NCBI GenBank assembly: GCA_914767715.1
Contig: OU612065.1
Span: 8,866,001-8,930,000 of the forward strand
Direction of reading: 5' to 3'
DNA: 64,000 bases
Source: Membranipora membranacea
Taxonomy: Eukaryota; Bryozoa; Gymnolaemata; Cheilostomatida; Membraniporidae
Under the pieces are notes generated by a model. That model worked only from the letters and a program-made list of their open reading frames with translations, did not search any database and was not told the origin of the DNA. The position numbers were made by a program, and so were the translations under genes. How positions within the stretch are numbered: position 1 is the stretch's first letter; each line of letters starts with the position of its first letter. Shown piece after piece: positions 40,401-52,400 of the stretch.

Positions 40401-43400
40401 TTTGAGCCTCATATTTTATGGTGATCTTACCACATTGAGGTAAGAAAAATTACTTGTTTTTTATATCAATGCTTAATGCAAAAAGAGCTTAGTTCACACA
40501 CCTGATCCTCTGCTCATCATGTCAAAGTTACCAAACACATACATGCCGTGCCTTGCTCGTGAAAGCGCCACACATATTCTGTTTTCTACCTTCACAAATC
40601 CAAGACTGTCCTCCTCATTGTTCCTCACAAGAGATACTATGACTATTGTGTTTTCTTCCCCTGAAAGAGTAACATAACATGATACATAAATTGAAACTAA
40701 AATTACACAAGCCACTATGCTGCTTATGGTTGAATACTCTACATGTATCTCTAGTAATTGGCTGTATTCGGCTTACTTATGTTTGCTAGATTGATGATGT
40801 TTTGTCTGACCGCATTAGCTGTCCTTCGGAGCATTTGGCAATAACTGGCTGCACCGATGTTTTTAGCAGTCAATATGAACACTGTGAATTGAAGCGTCGC
40901 TGCCCAAACTATGCCTGTGCGGACCTAATTCCTCATATTGCACATAATTGTCAAGGAAATTCAATGTGATTTGAATTATTTGTGATCCTACCTTGAAAAT
41001 TATCCACAGATGTGATCTTAATTCCCTCAAACTCACTCTTGGGCATCAATTTCTTTAGCATTAGAAGCTGCCCAGTGTACATGGTGATAATGGTGATTTC
41101 GGAAGGAAGATAGTTCTGTGCGATTAAGTATCTGTGTAAAATAGAAGATGATCACTTGAGTATCATCAAATCTTGTCCCTTTGTCTGATAAGGCAGCAGG
41201 ACAAAATAAAAGAACAATCAAGGAGGGCTACATATTTTAATTAGATCGAAGGATTCAGGGACAATCCCAAACATATTAAGGTGGGAACACACCAAGGAAT
41301 CAGCTGGAAATTGCCGGTAAGACATCATAGCTAATGATATGATATAACATCAACCTAACTTGTCCAATTCATTCTTTTTCATGATGAGATGTTTTTTTCC
41401 AATTCCATCTAGTTGGTTAATATGACTCCCTTTGTTGGTCGAATGTTGGACTAATTTGATTTATTTGGACAGCATACCGAGAAAATGCAGTTATCATCTC
41501 TGCCTCGAACTCGTTGGCATGGCTCATGTTTAGGTTGTCCGATTGTTCTGGGTTCTTGTGATCAAAGAAATAAACTGATCTGGAAATACCTGTAGATAAG
41601 AATATAGAATAAGAAAAACATTTTTATCTTAGATCAAGTTTAATCCCATATGTTTGCAGGTTGAGTTGCCCCCCTTGTATCGGTGGCATAAGGAGGTCTG
41701 CTTACCAGAAGTGACTTCAATGCAGCTGAATCAGATCAAACATGATCTTAGTCATAAAACCATCTTGATTAAGTATTGGCAATAAAAAACTAGATAACTG
41801 CGTAATAACGTAATAATATGACGGCTGACCTCGTATAGGCTCCCTGTTGATGACACTCTCATGGTCGTACAACTTGTCATATATATATTTCATATAGACA
41901 GAGATTTCCGGTCTCATCCTATGCTGTGTATCGAGCGTCACGACCGGGAAGCCGTTATTTATCATCCTCTCAAACATTGATAGGTCGAGCTTATACTCCT
42001 TAGCAAGCTCATATACAGTAGGATTAGGCTTCAACTGCTTGTGGTCTCCTGAAAAGTATTACATTAAAAAATACACGAGAGGAGATAATTACATGATTAT
42101 TACTCAAGTTACATTGTTCTCCTGCTTGGTACCTCATTACACACATTTATATCCATATTTTTGCACAATACTTCATTGCTACATTCATACCAATGAGGAT
42201 GAGTTGTTCGCAGCTGTCACCCAATGCTGTAGTGATGTGAGCTTCCAACACCTCAGCTGCCTCCTCTACAACCACAATCCTTGGTTTTATACTCAGCAAC
42301 ACATCCTGGATTTTGGCTGCTCCCGTGGTCGTCATGCCAATCACCTTAGCCTTCTCCAAAACATTTTTGTCCTCACACATTCTGATGATAAAATTGATGA
42401 TAATATCTGTGTCTGGAAACTCAGCCCTATTTTCGAAGTTTTGCCCGAAAAATACTGAAACAAACTCGATCCCAACTCTTAGTGCACGATTAGGATTGAA
42501 CTCAATCAACGTCACAAGGTTTTCATAATTATCTCCACCTTACTCCAAACTCTCTGTACACACCATTTGGAATTTCTCCCATAATACGATACTAACGGAG
42601 CATGTGGATTCCGCATCTGGCAACTTTCAGGCTGATTGCTCACTACTTGCCTATGAACCTTTCAACCAGTTGTGCTCAGTGCCATACCCCATTTTCAGAT
42701 GTTACACAAAAACAATAAGCTGGCCATGGCGGTAGACAGCGTAGTTCTTCGGATTCCTCATATGGATATAACTGGTTATTATCATTAATGTAAATCTCCA
42801 ACACTTGCATCGCCGCTTTGGCTGTTTATAAAAAAAAAGCATCAACCATTTTCTGCTAAGGGCGCGTAGCTCTTGAATATCAGGTTAAACCAACCATTGA
42901 AATAACTATTGTATTAAATAACAAGCCTTCCAACCATGTGTTTATTGATAACATATCTCTATAAAGGTCAGATGGAATAGCACAATGGTAATAGCTGCTT
43001 TTTTGTTTTGGGGAGTATCCTCCACACAAAAAAGTAGCCACGTGACACTGATAATGCAAGTATACCTCAGGGTTTTCTCTTTTTCACAAAGCTCGATATA
43101 TTCTTGCTGCGCATCATGAAGTTTTGAGTTCAGCATCTGCTGATAATTCCACAGCCAATATCTGTATAACCTCCAACTAAAATATTTTCTTAATGGGTGA
43201 ATATGTATGAGCAACAATAATTATATATTATAGTGAAAATTTGAGTGACTCTGAAACTTCATTGGTAGAATTATAAACAAAGGTGTACATTAGTTCAAGC
43301 ACATGAACCCCGCTCGGAGTTCACATGCTCGAACTAGTGGACGCTTATCTTGTTTGTATATCTTAGAAACTAGCTACCTAACAGCAAGGAGATGAGCTGA

Positions 43401-46400
43401 TACTAATGTTTCTCAAAGCACATTAATTTTTGAGCGTTTTGAATAAGGTGCTGAACTTTTTGGATTCTCTATACTTAATATAGCCAATGTGTTGCCAATC
43501 AGAGCCAACACATTGGTTATGCTTGACAATGTTGTCCTCTTTGATAATAATATAAATATAGGCGACAGGAATATGTGTTGACATACCGGTCCTCTACAGG
43601 CATATTGAATGCTATGTCATAGCCGCTACCCGTCACAATGGCACAGTAGCTTTCGACCTCACTCTTTGACATTCTATCACTACTTGACAAACTTTTCTCA
43701 ACTTTTTTCTTCATTTTCTCCCTTGTTTTTCTGGTGATCTTCATTATGAACCCATCATCATCTTCTGTCGGTTGTTGAAAGTCTGCAGCATCTATGAAAA
43801 GAATTATTTGTCTTTAAGCTCAAAAAATAGCCGTCAATGGATTAGTAATGCCATTTTATGATTTCAGCATGTAACTCACCTTGTTGGATCTCAGACTAGT
43901 AATCTACTGTTGGCTCGATAGGCTGCGTGTGTGTGTGTGTGGGGGGGGGGGGGACCAGGCTAAATCTACTGGCTTTGCTTGTTTTAGAAAAGAAAAGTAA
44001 CCCCTATATTGACCATATTTAGGTCATGGAGTGGAAACCGATGAGTAACAGGCAATATTACTTGGTGAACACATAAACACAAAAATGATCTTACCTTGAT
44101 AACTATTGGCCTGTGCCACAGTTTGATTCATTCTCTGACGCCAATCATCATGTGCATCATCAGTGTCAAGTACCCGCAACTGTATCTCTCTGTCTGCATC
44201 ACCAACAACATCTGGAAAGATGATATGGAGACACATCAGAAGTTATGGAGAGAGCTGAACGGTGAACTGGTGATAGAAGGAGAACAGTGATTTGACAAAA
44301 CACTCAAATGACAGCTGCTACTTAATGCACCCTGATTTCATACCTATCGAATCAGGTTTGTTTGAGTTGTCTTTTCTTCTGTCTTCTTCTGTGTCTGAAT
44401 CTTTGGGTACTGGGTTGGCCGTATTGATGACTATGGACGGGTTGATAGCTATATGAATAACAAAAACTGTGTTACAATGATTAAATGCATCACGCGTTTT
44501 TGAGTTATTTAGGATTGCCCAAATGGCAGGACAAATCTTCAAAGACTTCTTGAATTATATGCATATGCTTATAGCGTGTACTGTAATCATATATAGCCTT
44601 ATTTCAAGGGCCCCTTTTTTGTTTTGTCAAGAACAAAAAAAAAGGGGCGTTTGTGATAAAGACTAATGACAGGTGTTTTTAAATAATGATTACGAGGTGC
44701 TTTCACAATAATATAAAAGGTCAAGGATTCTAGGGTCGGCACCAATCTGTCTTGCAATGCGCCGTATAGGGCTCAACCCACGACCCCTGTAGGACCGAAA
44801 AGATGGCAGTAAGAATTGCCTATGCAACTTGAGCATTGAACCATGTTCAACACATATTTGTTCTCAGCGGTCAGTAGACTACCAACTATATTTCCTATCT
44901 AGTCTATGTGCCAATACTAAAATCAAGGTTTTTAGATCAGTTTGTGACAGTTCTTCATATCATGACATGATGTTCAAATCCAAGGATCTCTCAACGACAG
45001 ACTTTGCGAGTCCTGGAGAACCCAATCAGAAGAAAGAAGCGAACATAGAAATTTTAACAGCTAGGATATATGCATAAGAGCTGCTGCCAGCTATCTACGC
45101 TTCTATCAGGAAAGAAAAAATAGGCTTATAGCTTTTTAACTAGCCAAAGGAGGATAACTTACCACATTCCAGCCATGCATACATTGCGTATAAAGAATCA
45201 CTCATTCCGGATATGTATTGGGAATGGTATTCAGCAAGATCATATAGGTTGTAGTAAAGGACACTTTCCGTTTCTGGGATGAAGTTGGGATGATTGTAAG
45301 AGAGCAATGAAGTTTGAGACATTGCCATGTCACCTTTTATTGTCTGGATTGAATATGTCTCCTAAAAAGTAGAATTAATAAGATGCACAAGACATGTAAC
45401 CAAGATCTAACCACATGATCCATTCTTTAAACAAGCTACCAAAGCATTCATTTCAATTTACCTGACAATTGTTCAGTTCTTGGCACATGGCACCAATGAA
45501 CATTGATGGCACCAATGAACAATGAACATTGATGGCACATCATGAAAAAAGTTTTAAAACAATGTTGTTGCGGATAAATGGAATATCCATAACAATTAAT
45601 AATGTTAAAGTATTTATGCAGTCAGGGTATAGTACCATTAAAGATCAGTTTGAAAATTAAGCTTTTAGCTGATAGAAGGCAAAAACAAATAAAAATGTTG
45701 GATACAATTTGGAGGGTTTGTGACATTTAGCAATACCTCCCACGGGTCAAGGCTATCACATATATATATATATACATTCTTATTAAGAACCTACCTGGTT
45801 GTCTTGGTACAACAAAAGGGAAGATAACTTTGGTTATGAGTGATGGAAATATAATGAAGCATTTAATTTCAGTCTGAATACGTTTAAAAAATTAAAATTT
45901 TGAATGAAATACCTCAAATTCAGATTTTGCATTCCACAGCTCATAAAACTGGCCTCTTAGCTGAGCGGACCGTTCTGTGTCTCTGCTTCTGTTTCTGAGG
46001 TTACAGCCCTGTAGAGCCTCATTCTGACTTCGGCCTCCAACTCGAACAACAGCTTCAACAGAATATGAAATTATAAAAAGGAGGGCTCATCATTTTGCAA
46101 TTTGATTAGAGTGAACGTTCAGATCAGCATACACAAGCATAATTTTTAGAAATAAAGATGAGGATCTCACCTTGTTTTGGACAGAATTGGAGTATCCCTT
46201 CTAGAAACTGATCTAATGCATGGTTGGTATAGCAGACTATTAGGATTGGTACATGGAGATCCGCAGGAGGGCACGTTCTAGCACGAGCTAAAATGGGTCG
46301 GTTGTATGGAGACATTTCATCAGAGTCATTATCGTCTGATTCAGTAGTCAATGACTCATCATCACCATCGTCTGTAATGAAAAAAATCAAAATTTTTCAT

Positions 46401-49400
46401 GAAATATAAACAATTTGTTCTCAGGGATATATACACTAATGTTTGATAGTTTGTCCCTTACGGAAAACAGTTTGCCAGGATGATATTGCCTGCCAAAATA
46501 AAAAAAATTGCGATAAATGAGTAATCTCATGATTTTCAAATCTACCAACTCTTTTAAGGTAATGTCAAAGACCGATCCGAATATCAACATATCATATACC
46601 GTTGGAAAGCTGCCGAGCTACTGAAAATGAATACCTGAACAAATACTTGATTCGATGACGTTGTGTCATTTTAGGGAGGAAATGAGGCGAAAAACGCTGT
46701 TTTTGTCAATGCAGATGGAGGAGTCAAATTAATTGCAAAAAATTTCAAAACATGTGGAATGTATACTTAGAGATTGCATTCATCATAAAATTTGATTTAT
46801 CTTCTCTGATATATGACTAGTCTAAATTGACTTTTTACGTCACGCCATACAACGCATTTTTTTTGTGAAGCCGTGAAAATATGTGAAATTTCAATCATTA
46901 ATTCACAACAGATCATAGGCTCGAATCAAAATTAATTATGATTATCTCTTCAAATGTCATACACATTGACTTTCAAAAAATTAGCTTGCATATTGCAATG
47001 ACAGTAGACTCTCGAATACGGCTTATATTTTCGCCGCCTTTGCATAACGTCAAACATGCTGTCCAAATAACCATTATTGTGGCCAAACAAAGTTTTTTTG
47101 AAAGTTCTCACATACGAAGCCGCTTTCATTAACTATGGTGCACACTAGAAATACCATCATAATTTTTCATTGCATCTTCATTATTTTTTCTTGAATTTAA
47201 CGCAAAAGAATGCCAAAAAAGACCTCAAAAGTCCCTAAAAAGACCTCAAAAGTCCCTAAAAATAGCTGTTTTTTGCCATTCTTTTGCGTTAAATTCAAGA
47301 AAAATGAAGATGCAATGAAAAATTATGTTGGCATTTCCTGTGTGCACCAGGCTTAATGAAAGCGGTTTCGTATGTGAGAACTTTCAAAAGAACTTTGTTT
47401 GGCCACAATAATGGTTATTTGGACAGCATGTTTGGCGTTATGCAAAGGTGGCGAAAATATTAGCCGTATTCGAGAGTCTACTGTCATTGCAATATGCAAA
47501 CTAATTTTTTGAAAGTAAATGTGTATGACATTTGAAGAGTACTCTAAGAGAAAATCATAATTAATTTTGATTCGAGCCTATGATCTGTTGTGAATTAACG
47601 ATTGAAATTTCACATATTTTCACGGCTTCACAAAAAAAAATGCGTTGTATGGCGTGACGTAAAAAGTCAATTTAGACTAGTCATATATCAAAGAAACTCA
47701 AATTTTACGATGAACGAAATCTCTAAGTATACATTCCACCTGATTTGAAATTTCTTGCAATTAATTTGACTGCTCAATCTGCATTGACAAAAAGAGCGTT
47801 TTCTGCCTCATTTCCTCCATAAAATGACACAACGTCATCGAATCAAGTTTTTGTTCAGCTATTCATTTTCAGTAGCTCGGCAGCTTTCCAACGGTATATG
47901 ATATGTTGATATTCGGATCGGTCTTTGACATTACCTTAAAGGGAGACATTGTGGTGGAGGTAGTAGATGTTTGAATAGTTTCTGTACTCACTGTGGATGA
48001 TTGTCTTCTTATCAGCCACACCATAAAGGTTGTATAATAACGCCTCCATGATCTTCAAACCCACATATGTCTTGCCAGTTCCAGGTGGACCTGCCAAAGG
48101 TATGTTTTAATGAAAGCAACTGGATTGTACCTGGTACAGCATACAAATTAACTCATGAACAATGCATCTAAATAGTCTTATGAATAGATAATATAAATAG
48201 CACTTATCTACATCCCAAACGGTAGCCTATCTTAACAAGCTTGTTAAGACAGGCTAACTAAACGGGTGGCAAGAAAATTCTCACCTTGTATAACGGACAT
48301 TTCCTGAGTGAGAGCTGACTTGAATGCTGAGTACTGTGAGTCATTCAGTCCAAGCTCTGAGGCTTCAGGCCATTTAGACTCATATGAGGTCAGGTTTACT
48401 ATATCACTCACATCATGGTCTCTTCCGATTAATTGAAAAGTTGATACCCGCGACTTTAGATAGGCAGGATATCTTACATCCATCTCACACCTTCGATAAC
48501 GAGATTTTTGAGCAGTCTAGTGGCGTTAAAGAGCAATCCTGCTAGCTTCTCAGGAATTTTGTACAAGTACCATCCAGATTTACCAAATTAAAAACAACAA
48601 ATTTACGGTGCCAATTTTGAAAAGAAAAAACTTCTGCATGCAATGAGACAAGTATTCAAGCGATGAGCCATCGCTTTTAATTGAATCAATTAGACAAGAG
48701 TAACATCAGCTCATGTACAAATTTCAGGCAATGTAACCTAAAATCTGGCAGACTTCATTCAATGTTTTCAATTCTGTAACATCAGTTCCCTTGTAATAAA
48801 TATTTGGTTGAGAGTGCTTCTATTTTGATATGGGTAGAATACTAAATTGAAAAAGAAGTGTCCCCAATCGTCCTGAGACTATAAGCCTAATCAACAGGTC
48901 TTCTCGGACAAGGCATTCTGTGATATTTTGTTGCACAGGCTATGATTATAAGAATGGAAAGAAACACATATGATAGTTATAAAGAAGAACAATACCTTAT
49001 CGACCTAAAAATATATTACAAGGGGATTTAATTTTAGTGACTTAAATGTATGCGAGTCAAAATGCATACCTGACGATGTATTTCTCCAAAGGAAATGATT
49101 GGGCATCAATATTCTGCATGCCTTTGAGTATATGTGTGTAAGCCTCAAAATATGCAGTTGACTCTACAGCTGTGAATGGCTTGAAAGGATTGTCCAAACC
49201 GTTGAATTCCCTCATAGATTCATCGAGGAATTTTATCTCCAGACCCTCTGAAATTAGAATATACGTATTGATTAGTTGTCCCCTTTATTGTTGTGATATG
49301 AGAACCCCTGATACTTATTTTTAAAAATTGCGTTGTTACACACGAAGTTGAGTCTCTAAGTTTGGGATACATTGTGGCCAGAGTTCAAGATAGACAACGC

Positions 49401-52400
49401 TGTACATGGAAAAAAATCAGATGAAAATATTGCTAACACCAACCCGCAAGAATCTTTTCTCTATCGTGACCGGCAATAACAGCAAACAGAACTGTTGCAT
49501 TGAATCCATCCTGTGATAAGCATAGCAATGATCCATACATCAATCGCTTAGAGGTGCTCCATTTTGTCTTGGAAAGATATGAGTTATTATCTATCCTGTA
49601 AAGATTGATGCAAGGCTATAATATGTCACAGTGGTTTTGCCTTTTTAAGAGACTTTGAGGCAAGCACTGAAACAGTAATGGAACGCACATCGATAATATT
49701 AGAAGAAATCATCCAGCATTTTTTCCAATCTTGAAGGTTATGAGATGCTTTTGGGTACAATGGGTAATGCTGCCCAAGATTTGGCTGGTTGGTGTCATGA
49801 TAATGATCTATTTTTGAATGTGTCAAAGACAAAGGAGCTGGTATTGTGCAATCTTAGAGACAATCCTGTACATGATAGCTTAGTTATCAATGGTAATAAT
49901 GTAGAGCAGATTGACAGTTTTAATTACTTAGGCACTATTATTGACAAAAAGCTTAAGTTCCAAGAACATTCCATCGAAGTCATCAAGAAAGCCCGCAAGA
50001 GACTTTACATCATGAAGAAGCTGTATTCAATGCATATAGCTGTGCCTCTTAGAATGCAATGCTATACTACTTTTATTGAATGTATATTTTTGTACCACCT
50101 TAGCACTCTATATGGCCACTTATCCTCGTCATCTAGGAAATCGCTCAATAAATTTATAAGCCTCGCAGGCTATCTAGGAAGCTGCAAGTTTGACACCATC
50201 GAGGCAATATACGAAAGAGTGATGAGAACAAGATGCCTCAGACTCGTAGCTACTGACCACGCTGACCCAGTATTTACATTCGATAAACTTCCGTCTGGTC
50301 GATACAGAGCAATCAAAGCGAGGGTAAACATACGAACTGACTGTTTCCGATTCCTCTGTGTGCGGAAGTTAAATTGTATACTTTTTTAGCTAACTAGTGA
50401 TAATTCTTACTGTTTATTTTTTTTTTTAATTTTTACAACCAACCAGACCAAAAATTTTTAATGTTTACACCATAAATTTTATTGCTCAGCGAAAACAAAA
50501 TATTTCTCAAACATGAGACTGTAATAAACGATGAATGAATGAATGAATTACTGAAATTTGGCAAGATTAACAGAAACAACATCTGGTAGTACATTTCGCC
50601 ACCCTCTGATTCCATTCAATTAAAACTGGGGCTTACTGAAGAAGAGGTATATACCCAAGGGTACTGGGGGCTGGAACAATCAACCTTGAAAGCTCCCCGA
50701 ATGGGATTCGAACCCACATCTCCTGCGGCACCGATCGCCTGGCAGTGAATAGCAAGCTCTATCCGATTGCGCCGTCTCACTATCCCCAAAAAAGATTGGG
50801 TTGATGGCGCTGATTAGCATGCCCGATATTCATTACTCAGAGTTGTGTTCTCTCGTCCCATAGCTCATTCCACTCCACCGCTGCCACCCTATGCAACACA
50901 GTGTACGTGTTAGGGTTGTTGGTCTTACATGGCCCACTGCTGGGACCCTTTGAAGTGAGCTTTTAGCTGTCTTTCCAGCTTGCCATCATGTCTTTCCATG
51001 AGTCAGTCAGAAGACAGAGAAGAAGTATACACACGGGGGTGCTGGGGGCAGGAACAATCAACCTTGAAAGCTCCCCCAATAGGATTCAAACCCGCAACTC
51101 CTGCGGCACCGATCGCCTGGCACTGAATAGCAAGCGCTAACCAGTTATCTTATTTATTGATCTTTTGGATAGGTGCAGGTTCTGAAACCTGTCCATTCTT
51201 TTGCAACCTTTCCTTCTATCTCAAATGAGGAAAATTTGCAGGTATTTTTAAAAAATAGAGCAATAAGATTCAATACAAACTTTGACACCTAAAATAATTA
51301 AAATATTTTTATCACCTGACAATGTATGTCAATCCATCACGTCCAAAACTTGATCCAGCAATATACAGATTGTCGTATATTTTTACATCACCAGACTTAA
51401 ACTTCTGTGGCCCGGTGAGTGTCTGATTTTTCTTGTAATCCCGAATGCCATTCCGTATTGTTGAAACGAAGTCTTCTCTCAAAAGACGAAACTGGACGTC
51501 CAGATAGTCATCAGCGTCTTTGAAATCTATGTGTGCAAGAGATGCAATGTTGAGGTCAGCATATATGTCAAGAAGTAAATTCAAGTTGAGATAGGCACCG
51601 TAGCACAGTAAAGTTGCTGTCAGTTTTAAGGTTCGACCTGCACAAATGAGATTTTGTAGCTTTCCATGGTCAAGCACTAGTATCTAGTTAGATAAATTAT
51701 TTTCTGACATTTCTAGTTATGGCCATTTGTCACATTGACAGTGATGTTAGGAAAACAAGAAGTTTTTCGGGATAATTTGGAAAAAAACATAACATTAAAG
51801 ACTATAAATCTGTCTGGTTAGACTCAATCATGATAAATTAATATTAGTTTATTACTAAGTCTATGGACTTAACATACCTCCCTGCTCTTTGTTCTTCCTG
51901 ATCTTTGGTATTATGCGTAGATCTCTCTTTGTGGGACACACAGATATGTCTCTGAAGTCACCATCCGGCCTCACATCCACTTGTTCTCGCCCTGTTCGTT
52001 TCTGTCGTTTTTCCCTGAGAGTACAATTATGAAATAGAAGAATCATCAAGAAATTATTTTACAAAGTTATTATGACAGTATATCATGAATGGATATATGG
52101 TTCTGGACCAGTGGCTGGGGTTTTCAAAACAGGCTGACTGAAATAGGGCCGTCATAACATAAGCCTGCACCACAATAGATCAGATGAGTGCATTAGCGTT
52201 ATTTAGTATTATTGTACCAACTTTTTTTTCAGCTCTTCCATATCACGCTCTTTTAGCTCAGAGATTTCTGTTGCATCTTGATATTGTGTGCTCACTCCCT
52301 GCAGTTCTGGAGATCGGCGACACTTATACATAATCATTCCATCCACCTCCCTCAGGCAGCCCATCAGCGTATTCATGGCTGTCAGGTGAGTGTTACATAG

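Larger units (their letters stand above)
40502..46371 (-). other. ZNFX1-like SF1 helicase core, motifs Ia to VI
   Basis: After a Walker A exon and an acidic insertion ([18 protein letters not shown]), motif Ia is [30 protein letters not shown] and the Walker B-type [13 protein letters not shown] are in 42191-42381. Motif [22 protein letters not shown], and [13 protein letters not shown] are in 41830-42048. [19 protein letters not shown] is in 40992-41131, and [13 protein letters not shown] with [19 protein letters not shown] (motifs V and VI) is in 40502-40660. This order and wording are those of the UPF1-like SF1 group, closest to ZNFX1. All catalytic motifs are intact. Confidence 0.93.

Noticed and set aside
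42382-42515. Upstream extension of the exon 42191-42381 (MTLIEFNPN...)
   Set aside because: Splicing at 42381 joins in phase to the exon 43066-43176 and matches the family; the extension does not.
44730-44810. Possible reversed tRNA-like segment (CTCAACCCACGACCCC)
   Set aside because: The resemblance to a B box is too weak and nothing else supports it.
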